In this document: in pieces, positions 11,078-20,809 of the stretch
Numbering within the stretch: position 1 is the first letter of the stretch
How the letters are laid out: each line of letters opens with the position of its first letter
Assembly (NCBI RefSeq): GCF_004339545.1
Contig: NZ_SMGD01000018.1
Coordinates: 62,001 to 126,000 of the forward strand
Origin: Celerinatantimonas diazotrophica
Lineage (GTDB): Bacteria; Pseudomonadota; Gammaproteobacteria; Enterobacterales; Celerinatantimonadaceae
Length of the DNA: 64,000 bases
Direction: 5' to 3'
Position numbers and translations under genes: made by a program
Notes under the pieces: model-generated
The model's input: the letters and a program-made list of their open reading frames with translations, nothing else
Told to the model about the DNA's origin: nothing
Databases searched by the model: none

Positions 11078-12221
11078 ATGAATCCGAGAGTAGTTTGCCT
11101 TCATTGACCATGGCGTGAACTTCGAATGTTTTCGGGTTGATGACCGCTAGGTTGGCAATGCTATTGGCTTCGACTGTTCCCAGTTCTTGTTCAACACCAA
11201 TCGCCCGAGCGGGATAAAGGGTAGCCATCCGCAAGGCTTCTTCAAGACTAATTCCCACTGACTGTACACAGTTCCGCACGGCTTCATTTAAGCTCAGTGA
11301 TGAGCCACCAAGCGTGCCATCACTGCCCAGACAACGGCCATTTTCAACAGTAATTGTTCTACCAACGAATTCAAAGGTTTTAATATCTGAATTCGCTGCC
11401 GCTGTGGCATCGGTGACTAAATATAAATGCTCACCTAGTTGTTTTTTGGCAATTCGCACGGCAGCAAAATCCATATGTAAACCATCGGCGATAATACCGC
11501 CATAGACGTTAGTACTGTCAAATATTGCGCCTAGCACCCCTAATTCGCGACCTTTTAAGCCACTCATTGCGTTATAAATATGGGTGGCGTAACCTGCTCC
11601 GGCTGAAAAGGCCTGCTGCGTTTGATCATAACTTGCGTTCGAGTGGCCGAGCGCAACTCGAATGCCTGCTTGAGTAAGCTGATTGATCTGTTCGGGGGAT
11701 GCATTCTCTGGCGCCAGCGTTAACAGCGCAATTTGCTCTTTATTAGCGATTAGATATTTAACATCGCTTCCTTGCAAAGGGCGAATAAACGACTGAGTAT
11801 GGATCCCTTTTTTGGCCGTTGAGATAAATGGCCCTTCCAGATGAAGCCCTGGAACTCGGTTAGGGTAGCGTTGTTGATATGCTTTGGTGACTTTAAATGC
11901 TAAAGCTAGTTCATCGCTTGAACAGGTAACTAGCGTTGGTAAAAAGGTGGTTGTGCCCCCTTTTAAATTGGCTTGATGCATCGTTTCTAGTGTTGCTTCA
12001 CTAACAGCACCATTGAACATAACGCCACCACAGCCATTGAGTTGTAAATCCAGAAAGGATGCACAAATCAACTGGTTTTTGTAATCATGGCAGGGCAGCG
12101 CGGGATCCAACTGATTTTTGGGGACAACAGCTGTTATTTTTTCGCCATCAATAATGATAGCGTGATCATTTAGCATTTTAAATCCGGTAAAGACCTGATT
12201 TGCGCTGATTGCATAGCTCAT
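11067..12221 (-). CDS. nagA: N-acetylglucosamine-6-phosphate deacetylase
   Basis: 384 aa, full length. It removes the acetyl group from GlcNAc-6-P to give glucosamine-6-P for NagB. Seen: [12 protein letters not shown] near residue 55, the metal-ligand motif GLHLEGPFI (near 129), [24 protein letters not shown] with a histidine ligand, IADGLHMD, and the catalytic aspartate in LVTDATAA (near 273). The ATG overlaps the nagB stop as ATGA, indicating translational coupling, and its end overlaps the nagC start. Confidence 0.96.
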   Translation of the reverse strand: MSYAISANQVFTGFKMLNDHAIIIDGEKITAVVPKNQLDPALPCHDYKNQLICASFLDLQLNGCGGVMFNGAVSEATLETMHQANLKGGTTTFLPTLVTCSSDELALAFKVTKAYQQRYPNRVPGLHLEGPFISTAKKGIHTQSFIRPLQGSDVKYLIANKEQIALLTLAPENASPEQINQLTQAGIRVALGHSNASYDQTQQAFSAGAGYATHIYNAMSGLKGRELGVLGAIFDSTNVYGGIIADGLHMDFAAVRIAKKQLGEHLYLVTDATAAANSDIKTFEFVGRTITVENGRCLGSDGTLGGSSLSLNEAVRNCVQSVGISLEEALRMATLYPARAIGVEQELGTVEANSIANLAVINPKTFEVHAMVNEGKLLSDSYGH

Positions 12222-13027
12222 AATTTCGCCCTGAAATTTTCTATATTTGCTGATTCTAATTCATTGAAATATTTGAGTGTTTTAACTTTTAGCTCATCTG
12301 TGGCAGGTTCATCACAAACAATCATGCATTTGGGATGCATTTGCATAGCAGAGACCGTCCATTGATGCGTCACATTGCCTTCCACGGCAGCATGAAGGGC
12401 CTGCGCTTTATGGTGACCATCCACTAAGACTAACACCTCTTGGGCATCTAATAGTGTGCCAACCCCAATAGTGAGAGCCATTTTGGGTACTTCATTAATA
12501 TCGTCAAAGAATCGTGCATTTGCCTGCAGTGTTTCCTTGGTTAAAGTTTTTACACGAGTTCTAGATGCCAACGATGAGCCCGGCTCATTAAACGCGATAT
12601 GACCATCGCTACCCACGCCGCCCATAAACAGATGGATTTGACCAAACTGCCGGATTTTTTCTTCGTACTCGTGACACTCTTTATCTAAATCTGCTGCATT
12701 ACCATTGAGCAAGTGAACATTATCGTGATTGATATCAATATGGTTAAAAAAGTTATTAAACATGAAGTATCGGTAACTTTGTGGGTGGTTGCTAGGCAAG
12801 CCAACGTATTCATCCATGTTAAAGGTAACGACATGCTGAAAACTTACTTCGCCAGCTTGAAATAACCGAATTAATTCACGATAAGTTGCCAACGGACTGC
12901 TTCCAGTTGGACATCCTAATACAAAAGGTTTGTCAGCGGTGGGGTGGAACTGATTAATTTTATCAGCGATATAGCGAGCCGCCCATTGGCCCATCTCATC
13001 AGCGCTGCGAAGAGGAATTAATCTCAT
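12218..13027 (-). CDS. nagB: Glucosamine-6-phosphate deaminase
   Basis: 269 aa from the ATG at 13027 ([15 protein letters not shown]), which matches the E. coli start; the in-frame extension to 13042 is unlikely. It converts glucosamine-6-P to fructose-6-P and ammonia. Seen: GCPTGSSP (phosphate loop), [10 protein letters not shown] with the catalytic aspartate, [15 protein letters not shown] with the catalytic Asp-His-Glu set, and RTRVKTLT carrying allosteric-site residues as in the E. coli enzyme, so GlcNAc-6-P activation is plausible. It is the first gene of nagBAC, with a NagC-type palindrome 43 bases upstream. Confidence 0.97.
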   Translation of the reverse strand: MRLIPLRSADEMGQWAARYIADKINQFHPTADKPFVLGCPTGSSPLATYRELIRLFQAGEVSFQHVVTFNMDEYVGLPSNHPQSYRYFMFNNFFNHIDINHDNVHLLNGNAADLDKECHEYEEKIRQFGQIHLFMGGVGSDGHIAFNEPGSSLASRTRVKTLTKETLQANARFFDDINEVPKMALTIGVGTLLDAQEVLVLVDGHHKAQALHAAVEGNVTHQWTVSAMQMHPKCMIVCDEPATDELKVKTLKYFNELESANIENFRAKL

Positions 13028-13069
13028 AACTATAGATCCCATGTGAGTATGTAATGATTTTATTATAAC

Positions 13070-13094
13070 ACTTATTTTTCATTAAAAAATAAGT
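13070..13094. promoter_or_regulatory. NagC operator candidate, nagB side
   Basis: Perfect inverted repeat ACTTATTTTT-CATTA-AAAAATAAGT, which matches the A/T-rich palindromic form of NagC boxes. It lies between the divergent nagB and nagE genes. Confidence 0.7.
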
Positions 13095-13192
13095 TTATTT
13101 AATTATTCAAATCATGATATATATGTAACCAATTTGTCTATATATAGACTGTTTTTTAGCAAAAAAATAGGCTTTTAAAGATGAATTTTATT

Positions 13193-13217
13193 AAAAATTT
13201 ATAATTAAAAAATAAGT
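13193..13217. promoter_or_regulatory. NagC operator candidate, nagE side
   Basis: ATTAAAAAATAAGTT (13204-13218) repeats exactly the right half of the box at 13070-13094; the left half is degenerate. The two boxes are 123 bases apart, compatible with a repression loop over both promoters as known for E. coli nagE-nagBA. Confidence 0.5.
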
Positions 13218-13271
13218 TACTTATTGAGCGTTGACCATGCAAACACCCTAACCGTTAGACAGGAGAACAAG

Positions 13272-14663
13272 GTGAATATACTGGGGAATTTTCAAAAATT
13301 AGGGCGCGCGTTAATGCTGCCTATCGCGGTCATGCCAATTGCCGCAATATTACTTCGAATCGGGCTACCCGATGTATTGAATGTGCCGTTTATCGCTAAC
13401 GCTGGCAATGCGATATTTAACCATTTAGCACTGCTGTTTGCGATTGGGGTCGCAGTAGGGCTTTCAAAAGATAATGCGGGTGCAGCAGCCTTGGCTGGGG
13501 CTGTCGCGTTTTTGGTGTTAACGGCCGCGCTTAAAACGATTAATAAAGAGCTGGATCTTCATGTTTTGGGGGGAATTATCTCAGGTATTGTAGCGGGTCT
13601 CAGTTACAACCGATTTTACAATATTAAACTACCTGAATTTCTAGGTTTTTTTGGTGGTAAGCGTTTTGTTCCGATATTTTCGGGAGTCGTAAGCCTTATT
13701 TTGGCTTTATTATTCAGTGTGATTTGGCCTCCGGTGCAAAGTGTAATCAATGGGTTAGGCAACTGGATGGTTCATTCCGGGGATATTGGGGCATTTGTGT
13801 TTGGCTTACTGAATCGTTTATTGTTGCCGTTTGGTTTGCATCATATTTTAAATATGTCTGCATGGTTTGTGTTCGGCTCTTATGAGCACCTCGATGCTGC
13901 CGGAAAAATGGTTACAGCAACGGGAGATTTACATCGCTTTTTTGCCGGTGATCCCAGTGCCGGATTGTTTATGACTGGGTTTTATCCAGTGATGATGTTT
14001 GGACTGCCAGCCGCAGCGGCTGCAATGTACACCACCGCTAAAACAGAAAACCGTAAACGGGTTGCCGGATTGCTCTTTGGCGTTGCGTTAACCTCTTTTC
14101 TCACGGGTATTACCGAACCCATTGAATTCATGTTTATGTTCTTGGCACCAGTGCTTTATGTCATCCATGCTATTTTAACCGGTTTGTCCATGGCAGTTTG
14201 CTCCTATTTAGGCATTCATGATGGATTTGGTTTTTCTGCTGGATTGATTGATTATGTTTTAAACTGGGGACTTGCCACAAAACCAGCACTGTTGTTGGTG
14301 GTCGGAGCTGTCTATGCAGTGATCTACTATGTGTTATTTGTGGTGGTGATTAAAGCGTTTGATCTTAAAACACCTGGTCGAGAGTTTCTGGAACAAACTG
14401 TAACGCCTGCTGCGCCAATGAGTTCTTCAGAGGAGGCTAAACAGTATTTGCAGGCCTTGGGAGGAAAAGCAAACTTGGCTCAAATTGATGCTTGTATTAC
14501 CCGATTACGTCTGGAAATGGTGGATCGAAGTCGAATAGATGAAGATTCATTAAAACAATTGGGGGCCAAAGGTTTGGTAAAATTAGGAGAGCAAAACCTG
14601 CAGGTAATTATAGGCCCGAGAGCAGAAATTCTTGCCGGAGAACTAAGGATATTATCAGATTAG
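13272..14663 (+). CDS. nagE: PTS GlcNAc-specific transporter, IICB domains (NagE)
   Basis: 463 aa from the GTG at 13272, chosen because AGGAG lies six bases upstream and translation begins VNILGNFQKLGRAL, matching NagE; the frame is open back to a TTG at 13224 but without a ribosome site. The IIC membrane domain (about residues 1-365) ends near LKTPGREF. The IIB domain follows with its phosphorylated cysteine in IDACITRLRLEM. The IIA domain of the roughly 650-aa E. coli NagE is missing, so phosphate must come from a separate IIA such as Crr. Divergent from nagBAC across two NagC-type boxes. Confidence 0.95.
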   Translation: MNILGNFQKLGRALMLPIAVMPIAAILLRIGLPDVLNVPFIANAGNAIFNHLALLFAIGVAVGLSKDNAGAAALAGAVAFLVLTAALKTINKELDLHVLGGIISGIVAGLSYNRFYNIKLPEFLGFFGGKRFVPIFSGVVSLILALLFSVIWPPVQSVINGLGNWMVHSGDIGAFVFGLLNRLLLPFGLHHILNMSAWFVFGSYEHLDAAGKMVTATGDLHRFFAGDPSAGLFMTGFYPVMMFGLPAAAAAMYTTAKTENRKRVAGLLFGVALTSFLTGITEPIEFMFMFLAPVLYVIHAILTGLSMAVCSYLGIHDGFGFSAGLIDYVLNWGLATKPALLLVVGAVYAVIYYVLFVVVIKAFDLKTPGREFLEQTVTPAAPMSSSEEAKQYLQALGGKANLAQIDACITRLRLEMVDRSRIDEDSLKQLGAKGLVKLGEQNLQVIIGPRAEILAGELRILSD

Positions 14664-14686
14664 TTTTGTTGGTTAATGCGTCTATA

Positions 14687-14710
14687 GGTCCGTTTTGCGG
14701 ACCTTTTTTG
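14687..14710 (+). terminator. Terminator of nagE
   Basis: GGTCCG (14687-14692), loop TTTTG, CGGACC (14698-14703), then TTTTTT. Confidence 0.9.
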
Positions 14711-14843
14711 TATGTTTATCCAGCAAACTGTTCAGCATCACTACAGTTATTTAAAAACTGTTCCTTAAAGGGTTGTAGTTCACTCTTATATTAGCGATTA
14801 TACTCTGCTATTCGAGGACAAATGAATACATAGGTGAACAGCG

Positions 14844-16511
14844 ATGAGTGAGGCGGTATCACGCCCGAGTAATTTTATTCGTCAGATTATTGATGAAGAT
14901 TTAAAAACGGGCAAGCATACAACTATCCAGACTCGGTTCCCACCGGAACCAAACGGTTTTTTACATATCGGTCATGCTAAATCGATCTGCCTGAATTTTG
15001 GAATTGCTCAAGATTATCAAGGAAAGTGTAATCTGCGTTTTGACGACACAAATCCAGAAAAAGAAAATATCGATTATGTTAAATCAATTCTGCAAGACGT
15101 TCAGTGGTTGGGATTCCAATGGAGTGGTGATATTTGCTACTCATCGAACTATTTTGACAAAATTTATGCATTTGCACTTGACCTGATTCAACAAGGCAAA
15201 GCTTATGTCGACTTTCTTTCTCCTGAAGATATTCGTGAATATCGTGGAACGCTGACAGAACCGGGTCAACCAAGTCCTTATCGGGAAACTTCGGTGGAAG
15301 AAAACCTAAGTGCATTTGAAAATATGCGCCAGGGTAAATATCAAGAAGGCCAAGCTTGTTTGCGTGCTAAAATTGATATGAGTTCGCCATTCATGGTTAT
15401 GCGAGATCCAGTTTTATACCGAATTCGTTTTGCCAGTCATCACCAAAGCGGTGATAAATGGTGTATTTATCCAATGTATGATTTTACGCACTGTTTGTCT
15501 GATGCTTTAGAAGGGATCACTCATTCACTATGTTCTCTTGAATTTCAAGATAACCGCCGCTTATACGATTGGGTTCTCGATAATGTTTCTGTCGATTGGC
15601 AGCCGCGCCCTCATCAGTATGAATTTTCACGTTTAAACTTAGAATATACAGTCACGTCTAAACGAAAATTAAATTTATTAGTAACAGGTGGGCATGTGAA
15701 TGGCTGGGATGATCCGCGAATGCCAACTGTTGCTGGGATGCGTCGGCGTGGGTATACACCAGAATCAATTCGGGATTTTTGCTCGCGTATTGGTGTCACT
15801 AAACAGGAAAACATGGTTGAAATGGCAATGCTGGAAGCTTGTGTGCGCGAGGATTTGAATGAGAATGCCCCTCGGGCTATGGCTGTTTTAGACCCAGTAC
15901 GTTTAGTGATCGAAAATTACCCGCAAGATCGTGAAGAGCTTATCAGTGCCGCTGTTCATCCACAAAATGAAGCTATGGGTGAACGCCAGGTGAAGTTTAC
16001 TCGAGAGCTCTATATTGAGCGCGAAGATTTTCGAGAAGAAGCAAATAAAAAATACAAACGACTGGTTTTAGGTAAAGAAGTTCGTTTACGCAATGCATAC
16101 GTTGTTAAAGCGGAGCGTGTTGAAAAAGACAGTGAAGGAAATATAACGACTATTTATTGTAGTTATGATCCAGAGACTTTAGGTCATAATCCTGAAGGTC
16201 GTAAAGTGAAAGGGGTTATTCACTGGGTGAGTGCTAGTTGTAATATTCCGGCAGAATTTCGAGTGTATGATCGATTATTTCAGGTCCCCAATCCGGGTAA
16301 AGCGGATGATTTCTTAGCGACAATCAACCCCGATTCGTTGACTATTTTACATGGTTTTGTTGAAGAGAATTTGAGCAAAGCCGAAGTCGGTAAAGGGTAT
16401 CAATTTGAACGTCAGGGGTATTTCTGTAAAGACAGTGATGCCACAGATGAACATTTAATTTTTAACCGTACCGTTGGTTTGCGAGATACTTGGGCTAAAG
16501 TAAATGGTTAG
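14844..16511 (+). CDS. glnS: Glutaminyl-tRNA synthetase
   Basis: 555 aa, as in E. coli. It charges tRNA-Gln. Class I signatures: the HIGH-type motif in [15 protein letters not shown] (near residue 34) and the KMSKS equivalent in TVTSKRKLN (near 270), plus the GlnRS-type block [15 protein letters not shown]. The C-terminal beta-barrel anticodon-binding region follows from about residue 340. Single gene with its own terminator. Its position right after nagE is also that in E. coli, where glnS flanks the nag genes. Confidence 0.97.
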   Translation: MSEAVSRPSNFIRQIIDEDLKTGKHTTIQTRFPPEPNGFLHIGHAKSICLNFGIAQDYQGKCNLRFDDTNPEKENIDYVKSILQDVQWLGFQWSGDICYSSNYFDKIYAFALDLIQQGKAYVDFLSPEDIREYRGTLTEPGQPSPYRETSVEENLSAFENMRQGKYQEGQACLRAKIDMSSPFMVMRDPVLYRIRFASHHQSGDKWCIYPMYDFTHCLSDALEGITHSLCSLEFQDNRRLYDWVLDNVSVDWQPRPHQYEFSRLNLEYTVTSKRKLNLLVTGGHVNGWDDPRMPTVAGMRRRGYTPESIRDFCSRIGVTKQENMVEMAMLEACVREDLNENAPRAMAVLDPVRLVIENYPQDREELISAAVHPQNEAMGERQVKFTRELYIEREDFREEANKKYKRLVLGKEVRLRNAYVVKAERVEKDSEGNITTIYCSYDPETLGHNPEGRKVKGVIHWVSASCNIPAEFRVYDRLFQVPNPGKADDFLATINPDSLTILHGFVEENLSKAEVGKGYQFERQGYFCKDSDATDEHLIFNRTVGLRDTWAKVNG

Positions 16512-16542
16512 TTAATCTTTTTGGGTCCGCTTAAACGTAAAT

Positions 16543-16574
16543 AAATGAAAAGGCACTAAGTGCCTTTTCATTTT
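16543..16574 (+). terminator. Terminator of glnS
   Basis: Perfect 11-bp stem TGAAAAGGCAC (16546-16556) and GTGCCTTTTCA (16560-16570) with a 3-base loop and a TTTTT tail. Confidence 0.9.
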
Positions 16575-16757
16575 TATGGATGATAGATCCATTAACAAGT
16601 TCATATTTACTTGTTTTTAAAAACATACTTACTCGTTGCTTTACTTTTGAACATACGCTCAATTTCTGGTTGTTTCAGTATGTCTGTAAATTTTAGTTTA
16701 GGCTATGATGGCAACGGTTAATGCAATATGTCGGCAATTTGCCGTATAGGAGGAACA

Positions 16758-17396
16758 ATGGTGGATAAAACGGTGATGGTAAAATCTGCAGAAGCACTGC
16801 CGGGTCGGGAAGAACAGATGCCCGTGTCAGGGGAACATTATGTTCACCATACGTCTTATTTACGGCCATTTGATAAATCAATGGAAGTTACCTATTTCGC
16901 GATGGGATGTTTCTGGGGGGCAGAACGACTGCTCTGGGAACAGCCTGGTGTTGTGACAACGGCAGTGGGTTACGCAGGGGGATATACGCCTAATCCGACA
17001 TATGAAGAAGTATGTACCGGACAAACAGGGCATGCAGAAGCTGTTTTAGTCGTGTTCGATCCAGTTAGAACCAGTTATGAACGCTTATTAAAAGTATTTT
17101 TTGAAAGCCATGACCCGACTCAAGGCATGAAGCAGGGTGGGGATATTGGAACACAGTATCGTTCAATGCTGCTGACAACGAATCCTTATCAGTACCGAAT
17201 TGCTGAACGTGCTTTAGAAAATTATCAACAGGCTTTGGCTCAATCAGGTAAAGAGGCTATTACAACTGAGATTCATCCTGCAGAAGAGTTCTATTATGCT
17301 GAAGAATACCACCAGCAATATTTGGCTAAAAACCCTAATGGTTATTGTGGGATTGCTGGGACAGGTGTATGTATGCCGCCGATGGTTCAAAGCTAA
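16758..17396 (+). CDS. msrA: Peptide methionine sulfoxide reductase MsrA
   Basis: 212 aa, the E. coli length, from the ATG at 16758 preceded by TAGGAGG; a longer frame to 16728 is less likely. It reduces methionine-S-sulfoxide in proteins. Seen: the catalytic GCFWGAERL motif (near residue 50), TGHAEAV, the [21 protein letters not shown] block, and the resolving-cysteine tail [14 protein letters not shown]. Single gene, convergent with the CBS-domain gene and sharing a bidirectional terminator with it. Confidence 0.95.
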   Translation: MVDKTVMVKSAEALPGREEQMPVSGEHYVHHTSYLRPFDKSMEVTYFAMGCFWGAERLLWEQPGVVTTAVGYAGGYTPNPTYEEVCTGQTGHAEAVLVVFDPVRTSYERLLKVFFESHDPTQGMKQGGDIGTQYRSMLLTTNPYQYRIAERALENYQQALAQSGKEAITTEIHPAEEFYYAEEYHQQYLAKNPNGYCGIAGTGVCMPPMVQS

Positions 17397-17420
17397 CGAG
17401 TGACTCTAAGACCAACTAAA

Positions 17421-17452
17421 AATAAAGAGCCACTGGATAGTGGCTCTTTATT
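17421..17452. terminator. Bidirectional terminator between msrA and the CBS gene
   Basis: Perfect 13-bp stem AATAAAGAGCCAC / GTGGCTCTTTATT with a 6-base loop. A/T ends on both sides suit termination in both directions. Confidence 0.85.
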
Positions 17453-17460
17453 ATTGAGTG

Positions 17461-17988
17461 TCACGCATTTTCTGCGGCTCTTTGACCTTCTATCTGGGCC
17501 GCCAATCGATGAAAGGCCCGCAATAAGGTTTGTCGATCAATCGTTCCTAACACAAAACCATTTTCAACCACTGGATACAATTTAGGTCGAGTGACTTGGG
17601 CTTGTACTAAGTCATCGTCAAAGTTACCAGGCATTCGATTTGGATTAGACGTTTTACTCTCAAACAGTTTATTAGGATCAAAGACCATATAAGCTGCAAG
17701 TTCATCAATTGTTTCGCTGGGTGAGACCGTGACGATTTCTTCGCGCATGATATCCCCAATACAATGGTTGATATTAAATTCAAAATCGTTTGCCCATAAC
17801 TCACGCAAAATATCTTGCTCTGAGACAAATCCAATGAGCTGATTGTGTTTGCTCACAACTGGTGCGCCTACAACATGGTGATCAAGTAACAGTCCCAGAG
17901 CCCTATGCAGGCCTGTGGAAGGTCCAAGGGTCAACGGATTATCATTCATAAGGTCGCGAATAGGCATTTTCTGAATGATGCGTAACAT
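17461..17988 (-). CDS. CBS-domain-pair protein
   Basis: 175 aa. The N-terminal CBS motif is clear (IRDLMNDNPLTLGPSTGLHRALGLLLDHHVVGAPVV, cited as residues 9-46) with the second CBS repeat beginning near IGDIMREEIVTVSPSE and interrupted by an insert before LYPVVENGFVLGTIDRQTLL. CBS pairs bind adenosine nucleotides and act as energy or ligand sensors. No catalytic or membrane domain is attached, so the partner is unknown. It is transcribed towards msrA, 38 bases after focA stops upstream of it, so it may be co-transcribed with focA. Confidence 0.75.
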   Translation of the reverse strand: MLRIIQKMPIRDLMNDNPLTLGPSTGLHRALGLLLDHHVVGAPVVSKHNQLIGFVSEQDILRELWANDFEFNINHCIGDIMREEIVTVSPSETIDELAAYMVFDPNKLFESKTSNPNRMPGNFDDDLVQAQVTRPKLYPVVENGFVLGTIDRQTLLRAFHRLAAQIEGQRAAENA

Positions 17989-18025
17989 AATGTCATCTCT
18001 CCTTGCGGCGAAACTCTAAGCTATT

Positions 18026-18910
18026 TTAGCCCAGTTCTGCTGCTGTTGATTCTTGGTGTTTGGACTTCGCAACTTTTGATTTAAAGATAGTCCAGAAACC
18101 AAGTCCAATGATAACTGCCCCACCTACAATATTACCTAATGTGACGGGGATTAAATTATTAATAATAAAGTTACTAATAGTTAAGTCTGCAAAATGCTGA
18201 CTGGGTATGCCAATGGCTTGCCAAAAGCTTGCATCAGCAAAATAATGAATTGAGATCCCCATAGGAATCATAAACATATTTGCTACACAGTGCTCAAAAC
18301 CCGATGCAACAAACATCGCTACGGGTAAAATCATCAGCATTGCTTTGGCTAATGGATTACGAGTTGCAAAAGTCAACCAGACAGCCAGACACACCATCAT
18401 GTTACACAAAACCCCTAAAGTGAAGGCTTGGATAAATGTGTGATGGATTTTATGCTCGGCCAGATGCAATGCACTTAATCCCCATTGTCCTTGGCTACCC
18501 AAATAGGTCCCAGACCCCATGATTAGCAAGACAATAAATAGTGAACCAACCATATTGCCGAAATACACGCGTACCCAACAATTTAGTAAAGCTGTCGTTG
18601 AGACCTCATTATTGACTCGAGAAATCAACGATAATACAGTGCTGGTAAAAAGCTCTGTACCACATAATACAACTAAAATGAGCCCCATGCTGAATACAAT
18701 TCCGCCTGCCAAATGGGCTAGTCCAGAATTGCCGCTACCGGTGGTGACCGTGGTGTAAAACACAAACGCCAGAGCAATAAACATTCCAGCAGCAATGGCT
18801 AACAAAAACGAAGAGTTAGGATCTTTGACAATTTTTTTGTGACCATAACTTTTGGCTTGAGCTGTCATTTCGGCTGGGCTTATTGCTTCACCAGACAGTT
18901 GCTGATTCAT
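18026..18910 (-). CDS. focA: Formate channel FocA (FNT family)
   Basis: 294 aa with six membrane segments. The sequence tracks E. coli FocA: AFVFYTTVTTGSG, CGTELFTSTVL, NCWVRVYFGNMVGS, and the key-histidine block FVASGFEHCVANMFMIPMG (near residue 205). FocA moves formate made by mixed-acid fermentation. The usual partner pflB is not adjacent; the gene downstream is a CBS-domain protein. An FNR-type site lies about 140 bases upstream, consistent with anaerobic induction. NirC-type nitrite channel is a weaker alternative. Confidence 0.9.
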   Translation of the reverse strand: MNQQLSGEAISPAEMTAQAKSYGHKKIVKDPNSSFLLAIAAGMFIALAFVFYTTVTTGSGNSGLAHLAGGIVFSMGLILVVLCGTELFTSTVLSLISRVNNEVSTTALLNCWVRVYFGNMVGSLFIVLLIMGSGTYLGSQGQWGLSALHLAEHKIHHTFIQAFTLGVLCNMMVCLAVWLTFATRNPLAKAMLMILPVAMFVASGFEHCVANMFMIPMGISIHYFADASFWQAIGIPSQHFADLTISNFIINNLIPVTLGNIVGGAVIIGLGFWTIFKSKVAKSKHQESTAAELG

Positions 18911-19046
18911 ATTTTCAATCTTCCTTTTACGACTTAACTTACATAATACTTAATAGCTTTAAGCATCCTACAGGGTGGATATTTTGCGTGAAGAGGTAAG
19001 AAATAGGAATCTTTTCTGACGATAAATTCTTAAATTAACCAATCTA

Positions 19047-19060
19047 TTGATTCAGATCAG
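19047..19060 (-). promoter_or_regulatory. FNR-type site upstream of focA
   Basis: TTGAT-TCAG-ATCAG, nine of ten conserved positions of the FNR consensus TTGAT-N4-ATCAA. It is centred about 143 bases before the focA start and 42 bases past the convergent-side end of the ABC operon, in the only gap that can hold the focA promoter. Confidence 0.55.
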
Positions 19061-19101
19061 CCTGTTTAACCCCCTCTATATTAATTCATCGCTCTTCTTT
19101 T

Positions 19102-19869
19102 CTAAGGTAAAATCACCATGGGGGTATTACTTTGCTCATTACGTGAAATAGTTGCTTTAATTTCAAAGACGTTTTCCAGCATTTGCGACGTCATTACCTT
19201 ATCCGGAGGCCCTTGGGTATAAAGCTGAGCATTGTTTAGAATCATTAATTCATCGCAGTAGTGGCTGGCTTGATTGAGATCGTGAAGGACGCAAATAATT
19301 GTTTTACCTTTTTCTTTCAAGGTATTAAGAATATTCATTAGTTTGATTTGATGTTTCAGATCTAAATAGGTTGTCGGTTCATCAAGCAATAAATATTGGC
19401 TTTGTTGAGCCAGAGCCATTGCCAGCCATGCCCGTTGACGTTGCCCACCAGATAAATCACTCAGAGGTTTATGGATGAGTGTTTCATCAAGTTCACACCA
19501 TTGCATGCTTTGTTCAATAATATGTTGATCAGTGGCTGTGAGTTTGGCGAAAAAGCGCTGATGCGGTGTTCGACCAAATTCGACCAGTTGACGAACATTA
19601 ATTCCTTCTGGGATCGGATTCTGTTGGCTGAGCATCGCGAATACTTTGGCTCGGTGGCGGTTTGTTAATCGGCTAATGGATTGGCCTTGGTAGTTAATTT
19701 GACCACTAATGACTGGCTGGAGTTGTGCTATGGTTCGCAGTAATGTTGATTTTCCACAGCCATTGGGACCCAATAAGGCATAAATTTTCCCCGGTGTAAA
19801 TTCAGCCGAGATATGGCTAATAACAGGTGTATCTTTATATCCAGCACTAACATTTTCTAGCGACAACAT
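19102..19869 (-). CDS. fecE: Iron-siderophore ABC transporter ATPase (FecE-like)
   Basis: 255 aa. Seen: Walker A GPNGCGKST (near residue 34), the Q-loop, the signature LSGGQRQRAWLAMALAQ and Walker B LLLDEPTTYLD. The whole sequence resembles FecE and FhuC. It is the last gene of a four-gene operon (binding protein, two permeases, ATPase) and starts one base after the stop of the second permease. It powers import of a ferric chelate from the periplasm. The symbol is by similarity; the natural substrate is not proven. Confidence 0.88.
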   Translation of the reverse strand: MLSLENVSAGYKDTPVISHISAEFTPGKIYALLGPNGCGKSTLLRTIAQLQPVISGQINYQGQSISRLTNRHRAKVFAMLSQQNPIPEGINVRQLVEFGRTPHQRFFAKLTATDQHIIEQSMQWCELDETLIHKPLSDLSGGQRQRAWLAMALAQQSQYLLLDEPTTYLDLKHQIKLMNILNTLKEKGKTIICVLHDLNQASHYCDELMILNNAQLYTQGPPDKVMTSQMLENVFEIKATISRNEQSNTPMVILP

Positions 19870-19870
19870 A

Positions 19871-20809
19871 TTAACGACGCTCGCTTTTCAACAATAACCA
19901 AAGAAAGTAGGGGGCACCACACAAAGCGGTGAGAACCCCTGCGGGGATTTCAACGGGCATGAGAATGACTCGCCCAACCAAGTCAGCAACCAGTAATAAC
20001 AATGCGCCCACAATAGCGGCTCCTGGAATCAACCATTGATGGCAACCGCCAAATAGTCTGCGAGCAATATGCGGGGCGACTAGGCCAATAAATCCTAGGG
20101 GGCCGCAGACTGCTACACTTAAGGCATTGAATAAGACAGCACATCCCAACGCAATATATTGGATATGTTTGGGGGAAGTTCCTAGACAATGTGCTTGGTC
20201 TTTCCCAACTAGCAATAGATTGAAATTCCGATGAAATATACTGACAATAATGAGTGCAATGAGCGCAGGCCATAACCAAAGTAGCGTATTCCAACTGCGC
20301 CCCCATAGACTCCCTGTTAGCCATAATAATGCGCTTGAGGTTGTTTCTGAACGACTGAGCAATAAGTATTCAGTTATTGCAGCAAATAGCGCAGATAGAG
20401 CAATCCCAATGGTTGCAATATAAATTGGATTTTCGCGCTTAGCTATGCAGCACTTTAATGCGATTGCCCCGGCCAATGAACCTGTCAATGTCACCCAAGG
20501 TAGTGATGTCATCGGAAAGGATGGAAAGCGGGTGAGTGTTAGGGTCGCAGCTAAAGCGCCAGCATGGCTAATTCCAAGGATATCAGGGGAGGCGAGTGGG
20601 TTTTGCACGGTTGTTTGAGTTAATACGCCACTCATGGCTAACAACGCACCAATGCAAACAGCAATTAAGGCTCGGGCGAACCTTTGGCTAACAACCATAT
20701 TCCAGCTATTCCAAGTTCCGGCAGGTGCATAACCTATGCGAATACTTGCAGCAATAACAATTGTGATAGCGATGGATAGAATGATTAGCTTGAATGGTAA
20801 ATTTTTCAT
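19871..20809 (-). CDS. fecD: Iron-siderophore ABC permease (FecD-like)
   Basis: 312 aa, FecCD/BtuC-type permease with about nine membrane segments. Conserved blocks: SGVLTQTTVQNPLASPDILGIS near residue 63 and GPLGFIGLVAPHIARRL near residue 226, the latter being the ATPase-coupling loop. Its ATG overlaps the stop of the preceding permease as ATGA. It pairs with the neighbouring permease to form a heterodimer. The gene order B-C-D-E is that of the E. coli ferric-citrate importer. Confidence 0.88.
   Translation of the reverse strand: MKNLPFKLIILSIAITIVIAASIRIGYAPAGTWNSWNMVVSQRFARALIAVCIGALLAMSGVLTQTTVQNPLASPDILGISHAGALAATLTLTRFPSFPMTSLPWVTLTGSLAGAIALKCCIAKRENPIYIATIGIALSALFAAITEYLLLSRSETTSSALLWLTGSLWGRSWNTLLWLWPALIALIIVSIFHRNFNLLLVGKDQAHCLGTSPKHIQYIALGCAVLFNALSVAVCGPLGFIGLVAPHIARRLFGGCHQWLIPGAAIVGALLLLVADLVGRVILMPVEIPAGVLTALCGAPYFLWLLLKSERR

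Noticed and set aside
13041..13056. CRP site between nagB and nagE (TGTGAGTATGTAATGA)
   Set aside because: Only one half-site is present and it overlaps the nagB leader; the other half lacks TCACA.
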